Part shown: piece after piece, positions 17,814 through 28,720 of the stretch | Numbering within the stretch: position 1 is the stretch's first letter | Layout of the letters: the number at the start of each line of letters is the position of its first letter | Source: JBBRMW01 sp965246845 | Lineage (GTDB): Bacteria; Chloroflexota; Anaerolineae; Aggregatilineales; UBA2796 | DNA: 64,000 nt | Assembly (NCBI GenBank): GCA_965246845.1 | Contig: CBDFFR010000012.1 | Coordinates: 248,001 to 312,000 of the forward strand | Direction of reading: 5' to 3' | Notes under the pieces: generated by a model | What the model was told of the DNA's origin: nothing | The model's input: the letters and a program-made list of their open reading frames with translations, nothing else | Database searches by the model: none | Translations under genes and position numbers: made by a program

Positions 17814-17850
17814 CCTGACCAAGCGAAAAGCAAGTCAGGTCGTTTTGTTT
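17814..17850 (+). terminator. Terminator-like hairpin inside the 23S leader
   Basis: CCTGAC (17814-17819) pairs with GTCAGG (17834-17839), followed by TCGTTTTGTTT. It stands about 153 bases after the -10 box, nearly the same distance as the hairpin in the 16S leader (about 143), which makes coincidence less likely. Confidence 0.45.
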
Positions 17851-17963
17851 GTGGGGTCGGAGCCAAACGAAGTATCGAAACGCTGAACAGCCATGTTCAA
17901 CGGCAACATGCAGCGTGCGGTAAACCGAATAGCCCACGGGTGGAAAGTCAGAAGACGAGAACC

Positions 17964-17987
17964 TTACAAAGAGAATACGTGAAGAAG
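17964..17987 (+). other. 23S distal processing stem, 5' arm
   Basis: ACAAAGAGA and TACGTGAAGAAG in this segment pair with CTTCTTCACGTA and TCTCTTTGT at 21480-21507, with a short unpaired part between, enclosing the 23S gene. The arm includes most of the 14-base element shared with the 16S leader (17977-17990). Confidence 0.65.
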
Positions 17988-17990
17988 CAC
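17977..17990 (+). repeat. 14-base leader element shared by 16S and 23S units (copy 2)
   Basis: ACGTGAAGAAGCAC, identical to 13893-13906. In this unit it also forms part of the distal processing stem. Confidence 0.5.
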
Positions 17991-18499
17991 GAGTAACACT
18001 ACACGAAGATGTGTGCGGACGTGAGAGGCAGCGCCGTTAGAAGCGCGCCGGATGCAGCGACAGCGCAGGGACGTTCCAGCAAGCAAGTGGCAACACTGGC
18101 TTGTAGAGCGCAGTTCCAGCGATAGAGCAGGCTGATGTCGGGCAAAACCAGGAACCATGCGGCGAAGTTCGCCAGAACAACGCAGTTTGGGAATGGGCGC
18201 GCGGCAGCAGTTGAAAAGCATCAACGGACCGGACACAGCGAAGCGTGTAGGTACACCCTCGGTCAGCGACCAACGAAGCACGCGGTTTGCGGGAGCAAAG
18301 AGCGGGCGGGGTGGGTTGCGCCAGACGAACGAATGGGTTCACAAGTGGAGCGGGTTCAGCAGTGAAGCGAGATGTGGCGGTTCAGCGACGGGAGTTGCGG
18401 GGCGGCAGGCAGCGTGGAGCGGTTGGAACCGGAAGCGCGTGAATGGACGTTTGTGTGGTCAAATCGAGCGGTGAGCGCAAGGTAGAAGCACGAGAGAAT

Positions 18500-18521
18500 C
18501 AATTTCTCTGGGTGACACATG
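18500..18521 (+). other. 23S proximal processing stem, 5' arm
   Basis: This 22-base segment (CAATTTCTCTGGG...) is complementary to 21383-21404 at 20 of 22 positions, forming the stem immediately outside the mature 23S ends. Confidence 0.75.
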
Positions 18522-18540
18522 TGTTTGCATGCGAAAGCAA

Positions 18541-21367
<2,827 letters not shown>

Positions 21368-21382
21368 GTAATTGCATCTGCG

Positions 21383-21404
21383 CATGTCTCACCCGGAGAA
21401 ATTG
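21383..21404 (+). other. 23S proximal processing stem, 3' arm
   Basis: Complement of 18500-18521 (20 of 22 positions), placed 15 bases after the mature 23S end. Confidence 0.75.
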
Positions 21405-21479
21405 GAACTCTGGTGCGAGCGCGAGCAGGCAGGCAGGACAAATGATTGCCTTACCGAGCGCGAAAGCAAATTACTCTCC

Positions 21480-21507
21480 CTTCTTCACGTAACCCCTCTC
21501 TTTGTGA
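21480..21507 (+). other. 23S distal processing stem, 3' arm
   Basis: CTTCTTCACGTAAC...TCTCTTTGT pairs with the leader at 17964-17987, closing the outer stem before the 5S gene. Confidence 0.65.
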
Positions 21508-21562
21508 CCAGAGCGACCCCGGCAGCATCTGCTGCTGCGCGGCGTTGAGGTGAGAAGTGTGG

Positions 21563-21679
21563 GTTGGTGTCTTGTGCAGCGAGGGTACACCCGGTCCCAT
21601 CTCGAACCCGGTCGTTAAGCTCGCTAGCGCCGATGGTACTTGGCGGGTGACTGCCTGGGAGCGTAGGTCGTCGCCAACT
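21563..21679 (+). rRNA. rrf: 5S ribosomal RNA
   Basis: About 117 bases with the terminal helix GTTGGTG / CGCCAAC, the loop text ACACCCGGTCCCATCTCGAA and GTTAAGCTCGCTAGCGCCGATGG-type helices that are characteristic of bacterial 5S. It ends the 23S unit and a strong terminator follows. Confidence 0.95.
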
Positions 21680-21694
21680 CTTCTTCTCCTCTCA

Positions 21695-21734
21695 ACCCCC
21701 CGTGGCAGTGCCGCTACCGGGGTCGCTGTTTTTT
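21695..21734 (+). terminator. Intrinsic terminator of the 23S-5S unit
   Basis: A GC-rich hairpin closed by ACCCC (21695-21699) and GGGGT (21719-21723) with an inner GGC/GCC stem, followed by six T at 21729-21734. Between here and the tlyA stop at 21935 (about 200 bases) nothing further was recognised. Confidence 0.85.
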
Positions 21735-21934
21735 ATTTATTGCCCTTTTGTTAACCCCATTTTTTGTTTAATCTTCGTGATGTACGCAGTCAAATGGTTC
21801 ACGAAACCTCTGCTAGACTACGCGCATGTCAATCTTTACTCGCGACAAATCACAATTTGCTCGAAGATGCTTTAGGGCAAGTTGGTTTCTGTTTTATATT
21901 GAATTTTGCATGCACGACGTGCGAACGCTGACCT

Positions 21935-22711
21935 CTATAGCAACACCGCCGCTACAGCCTCATCCAGCGCAATAGACGGACTATCTTCAAGGCTCAAATA
22001 TGTGAGAAATTCGATGTTCCCGGCTGGACCCTTGAGCGGACTTTTGATCAAACCAAGCACGGCAAAATGCTCGCGCTGTGCCGCTGTCAGTATGTCGATG
22101 AGGACCGCGCGGTGAACGGCTTCATCCTTTACGACGCCACCCTTGCCGACTTCACCGCGTCCCGCTTCAAACTGGGGCTTGATGAGCGCAACCACATGGC
22201 CGTTTGGGGTCATCCAGCGCCGCACGACGGGCAAAATCAGCTTGAGGGAGATGAACGACGCATCAATGACGGTGAGCGACGGCTGCTCCAGCAGGGCTTC
22301 GACATACCGGGCATTGGTGCGTTCCATCACGACGACGCGCGCATCGGAGCGCAAGCGGTAATCCAGCTGACCGTAGCCAACATCAATGGCATAAACCTTC
22401 GCTGCGCTGTATTGCAAAAGACAATCCGTAAAGCCGCCCGTACTCGCGCCGACATCCGCGCAAACCATGCCTGTCACCGCAACGCCGAACGCATCCAGCG
22501 CCGCTGCGAGTTTATCACCGCCCCGGCTGACGAAGCGCGGCAGCGCCTTCACCACGATCTCCGCGAGCGTAGAAACCTTCGTGCCGGGTTTATCCACAAC
22601 CTGACCGCCAACCGTGACGTTGCCTTCCATAATCAGGCGACGCGCCATTTCGCGGCTCTCCGCGAGACCGCGCTCGGCAACCAGTTGATCGATCCGCTGT
22701 TTTTCAGCCAT
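21935..22711 (-). CDS. tlyA: TlyA-type rRNA 2'-O-methyltransferase (S4 + FtsJ domains)
   Basis: A 258-residue protein with an S4 RNA-binding domain (RIDQLVAERGLAESREMARRLIMEGNVTV, residues 5-35) followed by a Rossmann methyltransferase domain. Visible are SRGGDKLAAALD (catalytic Lys), the AdoMet loop DVGASTGGFTDCLL, VIDASFIS, LIKPQFE and GNIEFLTYL, giving the Lys-Asp-Lys-Glu set of 2'-O-methyltransferases. In mycobacteria TlyA methylates 16S C1409 and 23S C1920; older databases call it haemolysin. Here it sits directly behind the 5S terminator on the opposite strand, a fitting neighbour for rRNA genes. Confidence 0.92.
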   Translation of the reverse strand: MAEKQRIDQLVAERGLAESREMARRLIMEGNVTVGGQVVDKPGTKVSTLAEIVVKALPRFVSRGGDKLAAALDAFGVAVTGMVCADVGASTGGFTDCLLQYSAAKVYAIDVGYGQLDYRLRSDARVVVMERTNARYVEALLEQPSLTVIDASFISLKLILPVVRRWMTPNGHVVALIKPQFEAGRGEVGKGGVVKDEAVHRAVLIDILTAAQREHFAVLGLIKSPLKGPAGNIEFLTYLSLEDSPSIALDEAVAAVLL

Positions 22712-22731
22712 GCAAAAAGGCCGTATAATTC

Positions 22732-23655
22732 ATGTCTGCTATCATCCTAACTGAGGGTTCCCGATTGCAACCGAATATCTTGCGCGGCTTGATACGAACG
22801 ATGCGTCCCCGCCAATGGTCGAAGAACGCGCTTATTTTCGCGGGGCTGATCTTTGATGGTCAGCTTACGCAGGCCAATTCATTGCTACGTGTGGTGGTTG
22901 GGTTTTTCCTGCTGTCGCTGACGGCCAGTACGGTCTATCTCATTAACGACGTTGTAGATGTCGAAAAGGATAAACTGGACCCGCGCAAGCGCCTTAGAGC
23001 AATTCCGTCTGGCCAGCTACCCATCCGCGTTGCACTGATCGCAGCACTGGTTTTACCTGTGATCGCGATAGGTGGTGCAACGCTTTACAGCCCACCGTTT
23101 GCGCTGGTCCTGTTCGCCTATCTCGGCCTGCATATTACCTATTCATTGTACCTCAAAAACATCGTCATTCTGGATGTTTTCGCAATTGCGGCGGGGTTTA
23201 TTCTGCGTGTAATCGCGGGTGTGGTGCTGATCACAGTTTCCAATTTTTCACCCTGGCTATACGTCTGTACCGGGGCGCTATCATTGTTTCTTGCGGTCGG
23301 GAAGCGTCGACAGGATTTACTGCGTCTTGCAGGCATTGCAAGCGAAGTGCGCCGCACGTATAACGACCGGGGTTACAATATGCCGCTGCTTGATGACATG
23401 CTGCGTATGGTGACGACTGGGACCGTGCTTTCCTACACCTTCTACACCTTCGAGGCGAAGACCAGCCTCGCGCCGAACGTGCTGCTCGTGACCGTGCCGT
23501 TCATTGTCTATGGCATGTTCCGCTATCTATACCTGATTCATGTGCAGGGTGAAGGCGGTGCGCCCGATGAACTGCTCTTCAAGGACAAGCCGCTGCTGCT
23601 CGATATTGTACTATGGGGGCTGACTATCATCGTTATTCTGTACGTCGTCCGATGA
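22732..23655 (+). CDS. UbiA-family prenyltransferase (decaprenyl-phosphate phosphoribosyltransferase-like)
   Basis: A 307-residue intramembrane prenyltransferase with about nine helices. The first Asp-rich motif reads NDVVDVEKDKLDPRKRLRAIPSGQLP and the N-terminus LIRTMRPRQWSKNALIFAGLIF; both are close to the subgroup that transfers 5-phosphoribosyl pyrophosphate to polyprenyl phosphate (Rv3806c-like) rather than quinone prenylases. The second Asp motif is weaker (FLAVGKRRQDL...). Its stop overlaps the mevalonate kinase start (ATGA), so polyprenyl use and isoprenoid supply share one operon. Substrates are inferred from motif resemblance. Confidence 0.82.
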   Translation: MSAIILTEGSRLQPNILRGLIRTMRPRQWSKNALIFAGLIFDGQLTQANSLLRVVVGFFLLSLTASTVYLINDVVDVEKDKLDPRKRLRAIPSGQLPIRVALIAALVLPVIAIGGATLYSPPFALVLFAYLGLHITYSLYLKNIVILDVFAIAAGFILRVIAGVVLITVSNFSPWLYVCTGALSLFLAVGKRRQDLLRLAGIASEVRRTYNDRGYNMPLLDDMLRMVTTGTVLSYTFYTFEAKTSLAPNVLLVTVPFIVYGMFRYLYLIHVQGEGGAPDELLFKDKPLLLDIVLWGLTIIVILYVVR

Positions 23656-24578
23656 ATACCTCGCCCGCGAAGATTATCCTTTTCGGGGAACACGCGGTCG
23701 TTTATGGCTACCCCGCGATTGCGGTCCCCTTCACGAGCGTTAGCACGACAGTGACGGCCAGCGTGGGCGAGGCAGGTAGTGGCATCCTCATTCGCGCGCA
23801 CGATCTGCGGCAGGAATTCCGCGTTATGCGCGACAACGAGACGTTTGGGGGACCGCTCGCGTTCGCGGTGCAGGTCCTGCTTGCCGAATTGAAAGTGCCG
23901 CTCCCGGACCTCATTTTTGATATTCATTCAACGATCCCGGTTGGTGGCGGCTTCGGGAGCGGCGCAGCGGTGACAGCGGCGCTCATGCGCGAACTCGCAG
24001 CATCGCTTGACCATCCAATCGATGCTGCGCACCTGAATGCGCTTGTCTATGAGGTCGAAAAACTCTTTCATGGCAATCCCAGTGGCATCGACAATACGAC
24101 GATTGTATACGAGCGCCCGGTCTATTTCGTGCGCGGGCAGCCACCACAGCCGTTCCAGATTGGAGCGCCGTTTCAATTGATCATCGCGGATTCGGGCGTC
24201 GCAGGTTCAACCATGCTGACCATCGAGGACGTGCGCCGCTTCCGTGAGGCCAATCCAATCGCGGCGGGACCGATTTTTGAGCGGATCGGGATGCTGGTCG
24301 ATACCGCGCGCGGCCACATCGAAGCTGGGACGCTGGACCTGTTAGGTGCGCTGATGACCGAAAATCATGGCCTCTTGCGCTCACTTACAGTATCATCGCC
24401 GCTGCTGGATAGCCTCGTCTCGGCGGCACTGCAAGCCGGGGCGCACGGCGCGAAATTGAGCGGCGGCGGACGCGGTGGCAACGTGATTGCGCTCGCGAAT
24501 GCCCCTGATGCGCTAAACATTTCGGCGGCGCTGCGCGGCGCGGGCGCGGCGCATACGTGGGTGACGAAAGTGCAATGA
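23652..24578 (+). CDS. mvk: Mevalonate kinase (GHMP family)
   Basis: It phosphorylates mevalonate to mevalonate 5-phosphate in the cytoplasm. From ATG 23652 (308 aa) the protein opens SPAKIILFGEHAVVYGYPAIAVPF, the classic GHMP N-terminus. The ATP loop is IPVGGGFGSGAAVT near residues 93-106, the catalytic Asp is in NPSGIDNTT, and motif 3 is GAKLSGGGRGGNVIAL. The usual Ser-Ser-Ala-Ala of motif 2 is Ser-Gly-Ala-Ala here. Both ends overlap neighbours by ATGA, giving ubiA-mvk-ipk. With isopentenyl phosphate kinase next, the path expected is mevalonate phosphate, decarboxylation, then phosphorylation of isopentenyl phosphate. Confidence 0.92.
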   Translation: MNTSPAKIILFGEHAVVYGYPAIAVPFTSVSTTVTASVGEAGSGILIRAHDLRQEFRVMRDNETFGGPLAFAVQVLLAELKVPLPDLIFDIHSTIPVGGGFGSGAAVTAALMRELAASLDHPIDAAHLNALVYEVEKLFHGNPSGIDNTTIVYERPVYFVRGQPPQPFQIGAPFQLIIADSGVAGSTMLTIEDVRRFREANPIAAGPIFERIGMLVDTARGHIEAGTLDLLGALMTENHGLLRSLTVSSPLLDSLVSAALQAGAHGAKLSGGGRGGNVIALANAPDALNISAALRGAGAAHTWVTKVQ

Positions 24579-25360
24579 TTTTCATCAAGCTGGGCGGCTC
24601 GCTCATCACCGACAAGCGCGAATCTGAACAATTTCACGCGGAGACGATGGCGCGTGCCGCGCGCGAGATCGCGAACGCGCGTATGGCAAACCCTGAACTG
24701 AGGCTGTTGCTCGGACACGGCAGCGGTTCATATGGGCATATCGCGGCGGCGAAATACGACACTGCGAATGGCGTCCGCACGGGGGCAGAATGGCGCGGCT
24801 TTGCGGAGGTGGCTGTCGTCGCGCGTCGGCTCAATAACCTCGTGGTTGAAGCACTTCACGAGGAAGGGCTACCAATATTTCCGGTTTCACCCTCTGCATC
24901 GGCACATTGCGTCGATGGTGAGCTTTTGAATATGGATGATATTCGCATTCAGGTTGCGCTGGAACACAGCCTCATCCCGCTCGTTCACGGTGATGTCGCC
25001 TTCGATGACGTGCGCGGTGGGACGATCATCTCAACCGAAGCCGTATTCTTCTACCTCGCGGAAGTGCTTCGCCCAACGCGAATTCTGCTGCTTGGCGAGA
25101 CCGAAGGCGTTTACGACTCTGCCGGACAGATCATCCCGAAGATCACACCGGGTAACTTCGCACAGGTCGCGGCGGCGCTCGGCGGTTCCGGCGGGATGGA
25201 TGTCACGGGTGGTATGGCTGGCAAGGTTCGCACCATGCTAGCGCTTGCGCAACGCCTGCCGGAGCTGCAAATTTATATTTTTGGCGGCAATGCGCCCGGC
25301 CAGATCGAGGCGGCGCTCTTGGGTGAACCGCCGGGGACACTGATCAGCGCAGAGGATTGA
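24575..25360 (+). CDS. ipk: Isopentenyl phosphate kinase
   Basis: This amino-acid-kinase-fold enzyme converts isopentenyl phosphate to isopentenyl diphosphate. From ATG 24575 (261 aa) it begins MIFIKLGGSLITDKRESEQF. The His-containing loop GHGSGSYGHIAAAKY (about residues 47-61) contains the histidine that distinguishes these kinases from aspartate or UMP kinases. VHGDVAFDDVRGGTIISTE matches the substrate/nucleotide segment. In archaea and in Roseiflexus-type Chloroflexota it closes an alternative mevalonate route; the decarboxylase is not in the window, while the IPP isomerase is at 41174. Confidence 0.92.
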   Translation: MIFIKLGGSLITDKRESEQFHAETMARAAREIANARMANPELRLLLGHGSGSYGHIAAAKYDTANGVRTGAEWRGFAEVAVVARRLNNLVVEALHEEGLPIFPVSPSASAHCVDGELLNMDDIRIQVALEHSLIPLVHGDVAFDDVRGGTIISTEAVFFYLAEVLRPTRILLLGETEGVYDSAGQIIPKITPGNFAQVAAALGGSGGMDVTGGMAGKVRTMLALAQRLPELQIYIFGGNAPGQIEAALLGEPPGTLISAED

Positions 25361-25365
25361 GCGTG

Positions 25366-25797
25366 CTAAATTCCCGTCGAGCCAAAGCCACGTTCACCGC
25401 GCGTCGTTTCTGTCAGCTCTGCGAGCGTGTCCATCACTTCGACCGGCTCCCCATAAACCGGGACAACGATCATTTGCGCGAACTTCTGGCCGCGCGCAAT
25501 CGTGATCCGCTCGCCGGAAAGATTGTTCAGGATGATCCTGATCTCGCCGCGATAGCCCGCGTCGATCACGCCGCCATAGGTATGCACGCCCTTGAGTGCC
25601 ATGCTTGAGCGGTCCTTGATGATCCCGACAAATCCCGCCGGAAGCTCGACATGCACGCCTGTCGGGATAACTGCGCTCGTTTGCGGCGCGAGCGTGGCTT
25701 CTGCGGTCGCGTATAGATCATACCCGGCGTCGCCCGCACGCGGAGCCGTGAACGGCACGTCAAGCGCCCGGAATGCCTCGTTGAGGTAGACGCGCAT
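25366..25797 (-). CDS. dut: Deoxyuridine triphosphatase (trimeric dUTPase)
   Basis: It hydrolyses dUTP to dUMP, keeping uracil out of DNA. From ATG 25797, preceded by AAGGAA, the protein has 143 residues, normal for the trimeric family. Five motifs are readable: DAGYDLYA, DRSSMALKG, GGVIDAGYRGEI (catalytic Asp and Tyr), RGQKFAQMI and the C-terminal arm RGERGFGSTG. A longer frame to 25869 lacks a ribosome site. It converges with ipk, with five bases between the stops. Confidence 0.95.
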   Translation of the reverse strand: MRVYLNEAFRALDVPFTAPRAGDAGYDLYATAEATLAPQTSAVIPTGVHVELPAGFVGIIKDRSSMALKGVHTYGGVIDAGYRGEIRIILNNLSGERITIARGQKFAQMIVVPVYGEPVEVMDTLAELTETTRGERGFGSTGI

Positions 25798-25918
25798 CGC
25801 TGATATTTCCTTATTTGCCGCTGCATAAATCACAAATCTGAGTGTACCCGCGCGCAGGTGAGGCGGCAACGCTGCGCAATGCGCGGTAACATCCTGCGCG
25901 GTTTGCAGGAGATGTATT

Positions 25919-27418
25919 GTGCGGAATGGCTTTCAACGATTGGCTTTCAGCCTTCGGCAGCGATGCGGGATGCTGGTGGTCTTGTTCTTTATCGTAACAG
26001 TGGGGAATATCCCGGCGCGGGCAGCGGATGATCTCGCGCTACCGGCTGAGGCGGAACTGACCAACCCCGCCTGGGCGCGGGCGGAATACGCAGGCGTCGC
26101 GCAGCTTTACGCGAACAAAACGCGCTATCTGCTCGCGCTCGATATGGATTACGCGAACGGCGTTATCGACGGAAATGCGCGCATCCTTTTCGTGAACAGC
26201 ACCCCGGACGCGCTCACGAAGGTCGTCTTCCGGCTGTATCCGAACCACCCGATCCCGCTCGCCTATGGGAGCGTGTACTCCGGCTCAAAGCCGCGCATGA
26301 CGATCAGCGAGGTCCGGCGTGATGCGCAGTCTATCGGTATTCAGATTATCGACCGCTACCAGACGGTGCTGGAAGTCCCTTTCGACAAGCCGCTCACGCC
26401 CGGCGCGGTTGCGGAAATCGGCATTCGCTACCGGATACAGCTTGGCGCACCTGCCGATCTGCTGGATGCGCGCGAGCCGTTTCCACTGCTCGCGGTCTAT
26501 GACGGCGGGACGTGGCGAACAGACATCATGACCAAAAGCCTCGATTACGTATTCAGCGAAACCGCGCTTTTCGCGGTTACGATTCGCGCGCCGAACAACC
26601 TTTCGCTCTACAGCGTCGGCTCGATCACGCAAACCGTCGCGGAGGGCGCTCGGGTGCGCTACCAGATCACAACGGGACCCGTGCGCGATTTTGTTTTCCA
26701 ACTGGCGCGCGGATGGGGCTTTCTCCCAGCGCGGGGCGCGCCCATATCGGTGGATGTGCGCTTCAAGGGGCGGCAGGACGTGGCCGAAGAGATGGCGAAC
26801 ATCGCGGCGGATGCGGTCGCCTACTACGATAAAACCTTCGGACCGTACTTCTACGCGCACCTGACGCTGCTCGCGACGATCTATCCAAGCGGTGGCGAGG
26901 AATTCCCGACGCTACTCTTCATCGACAATCAACGCGATACAGCCTACCGCCGCTTCATCGTTGCGCACGAGGTCGCGCATCAGTGGTTCTATGGCATCGC
27001 CGGGAACGACGTCGCGCGCCATGCGTGGCTGGATGAGTCGCTCGCGCAGATTGCGCTCTATCTGTTCCATCTGGATACGATGGGGAGCGATGCCGCCGAA
27101 CGCGAATGGCAATTCATCCTGACCTGGGCGAATCGGCTAAAAGGCAACCCGCGCCTGATCGATACGCCCGTCGAAAGCTATGCCGATTTCAGCGAATACA
27201 TGGTGACGAATTACGGTCTGGGACCGCAATTCCTGCGCGAACTGGGCGAGAAAATGGGCTGGACGCAGTTCAAGCATGGTCTCGCGGAATACTACCAGAA
27301 TGTCTCGCTCAAGGTCGGCACGCCCGCGCAGTTCTACGAGGCAATGCAGGCGCAGGTTCCGCTCCTGCCGCTTGCGCCGCTGTTTTGTGCGAAAATGGGG
27401 ACAGGATGCCCCCAGTGA
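25919..27418 (+). CDS. Secreted M1-family (gluzincin) metallopeptidase
   Basis: GTG start behind GCAGGAGAT. A cleavable signal peptide is visible (MLVVLFFIVTVGNIPARA-AD). The middle region carries the M1 exopeptidase loop in the form SGGEEFPTLLF (GAMEN equivalent), then the zinc site HEVAH (350-354) with the third ligand Glu373 in WLDESLA, spaced as in aminopeptidase N and leukotriene-A4 hydrolase relatives. At 499 residues it lacks the long C-terminal helical domain of large M1 enzymes. Probable role: extracellular trimming of peptides. It is followed four bases later by a permease gene, though the substrates may be unrelated. Confidence 0.88.
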   Translation: MRNGFQRLAFSLRQRCGMLVVLFFIVTVGNIPARAADDLALPAEAELTNPAWARAEYAGVAQLYANKTRYLLALDMDYANGVIDGNARILFVNSTPDALTKVVFRLYPNHPIPLAYGSVYSGSKPRMTISEVRRDAQSIGIQIIDRYQTVLEVPFDKPLTPGAVAEIGIRYRIQLGAPADLLDAREPFPLLAVYDGGTWRTDIMTKSLDYVFSETALFAVTIRAPNNLSLYSVGSITQTVAEGARVRYQITTGPVRDFVFQLARGWGFLPARGAPISVDVRFKGRQDVAEEMANIAADAVAYYDKTFGPYFYAHLTLLATIYPSGGEEFPTLLFIDNQRDTAYRRFIVAHEVAHQWFYGIAGNDVARHAWLDESLAQIALYLFHLDTMGSDAAEREWQFILTWANRLKGNPRLIDTPVESYADFSEYMVTNYGLGPQFLRELGEKMGWTQFKHGLAEYYQNVSLKVGTPAQFYEAMQAQVPLLPLAPLFCAKMGTGCPQ

Positions 27419-27427
27419 AACTTGCTC

Positions 27428-28630
27428 ATGCTACACACAATCATCATCATTCTGACTTATGCCGGGATTGCTTTCGGGCGCGTCCCCGGCCTGCGCATGA
27501 ACCGCACCACGATCACGCTGGTCGGGGCGGCGCTGCTGCTCGCGACGGGCGCCCTAACACAGCCGCAGGCGTTCGCGGCTATCGACTTCGGGACGATCAT
27601 GCTGCTCTTCGCGATGATGGTCATCAACGCCAATTTGCGGCTGGCGGGCTTCTTCGACCTCGTGGGGAGCCGTGTCCTGCGCATCGCGAACGGTCCGCGA
27701 ATGTTGCTCGCGCTGGTCATCGCTGCGTCGGGAATCCTGTCAGCGCTGTTCCTCAATGATCCGGTCTGCCTGCTGCTGACGCCCTTCATCGTGGACCTCA
27801 CGCAACGCGCGAAACGCGACCCGATCCCATACCTGCTCGGCCTCGCGACTGCCGCGAATGTCGGCTCGACCGCGACGATTACGGGCAACCCGCAAAACCT
27901 GATCATCGGGCAGGCGAGCGGCATTCCCTACCTGACATTTCTGGTGAAATTGGGACCCGTCGCGCTGATTGGCCTCGCCATCTGCTGGATCGTGATTGTG
28001 GTCATGTTCCCGCGCGAATTTCGCGGAATGCTGGAGCGCGTCGCGTCGCCCATCCCGCGCACGTATCCACCGTTGCTGTGGCGCTCACTGGCGGTCGTGA
28101 CCGGGCTGCTGGTCGCCTTTCTGCTCAGCGTCCCGGTGGCGACGGCGGCATTCGTCGCGGCGGGGCTGCTGCTCATCTCGCGGCTGCGACCGGGCAAATT
28201 GCTCGAAGTCGAATGGGACATCCTTGCCTTCTTTACGGCGCTGTTCATCGTCACGGCGGCGATTGAAACGACCGGATTGAGCGCGCGTCTGTTCGCTGTG
28301 ATTACGCCAATTCTCAATAATGGTGTGGCTGCGTTGAGCGTCGTTACGGTTGCGTTGAGCAACCTTGTCTCGAACGTCCCAGCGGTGCTGCTGTTCAAGC
28401 CGGAAGTGCCACACCTCGCCAACCCCGAACAGGCGTGGCTCACGCTGGCGATGGCCTCCACACTCGCGGGCAACCTGACGCTGCTCGGCTCGGTCGCGAA
28501 CCTGATTGTCGCGGAGGTGGCGGGCGCGCGGGGCGTCAGGCTGACCTTTGCGGCTTATCTGCGCGTAGGCGTGCCGATTACGCTTTTGACGGTGCTGGTC
28601 GGGATCGTGTGGTTAAGTTTGATTCGTTAG
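27428..28630 (+). CDS. Anion permease of the ArsB/NhaD/SLC13 superfamily
   Basis: About 400 residues with ten to eleven hydrophobic helices. The signature half-helix segments are LSALFLNDPVCLLLTPFIV and VGSTATITGNPQNLIIGQASG in the N-half, matching the paired loops of the ion-transporter superfamily. The C-half repeats the pattern with LSNLVSNVPAVLLFKP and LAGNLTLLGSVANLIVAE. Candidates for substrate are arsenite, dicarboxylate or Na+/H+ exchange; no arsenic genes are near, so ArsB function should not be assumed. ATG 27428 is chosen; a TTG at 27422 is also in frame. Confidence 0.85.
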   Translation: MLHTIIIILTYAGIAFGRVPGLRMNRTTITLVGAALLLATGALTQPQAFAAIDFGTIMLLFAMMVINANLRLAGFFDLVGSRVLRIANGPRMLLALVIAASGILSALFLNDPVCLLLTPFIVDLTQRAKRDPIPYLLGLATAANVGSTATITGNPQNLIIGQASGIPYLTFLVKLGPVALIGLAICWIVIVVMFPREFRGMLERVASPIPRTYPPLLWRSLAVVTGLLVAFLLSVPVATAAFVAAGLLLISRLRPGKLLEVEWDILAFFTALFIVTAAIETTGLSARLFAVITPILNNGVAALSVVTVALSNLVSNVPAVLLFKPEVPHLANPEQAWLTLAMASTLAGNLTLLGSVANLIVAEVAGARGVRLTFAAYLRVGVPITLLTVLVGIVWLSLIR

Positions 28631-28646
28631 CATCAAATTTGTAAAA

Positions 28647-28711
28647 GTGGGTCGGGCAAGCCGCGACCCCTACGCGCGGATATTACGTGTAGGAGCGGGT
28701 CAGGCCCGCCC
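28647..28711. repeat. Two dispersed palindromic repeats
   Basis: GGGTCGGGCAAGCC.CGACCCCTACG (28649-28674) and GTGTAGGAGCGGGTC followed by AGGCCCGCCC (28687-28711) form hairpins and belong to the GTAGGGGC / GCCCCTAC family seen across the window. They separate two convergent genes and may serve as a terminator on the plus side. Confidence 0.7.
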
Positions 28712-28720
28712 AAAAAGCAT

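Larger units (their letters stand above)
17661..18540 (+). promoter_or_regulatory. 23S rRNA leader, unusually long (about 880 bases)
   Basis: No protein gene is supported here. In order it holds a terminator-like hairpin (17814-17850), the distal processing arm (17964-17987) that contains the 14-base element shared with the 16S leader, about 500 bases without recognised motif (17988-18499), and the proximal processing arm (18500-18521). Because both flanking arms pair with trailer segments less than 80 bases apart, the 500-base part must loop out and may be an inserted or structured RNA. Confidence 0.65.

Noticed and set aside
22724..22729. TATAAT as the promoter of ubiA
   Set aside because: It lies three bases before the ATG, so transcription would begin inside the coding sequence, and no -35 of quality exists; a leaderless start is possible but unsupported.
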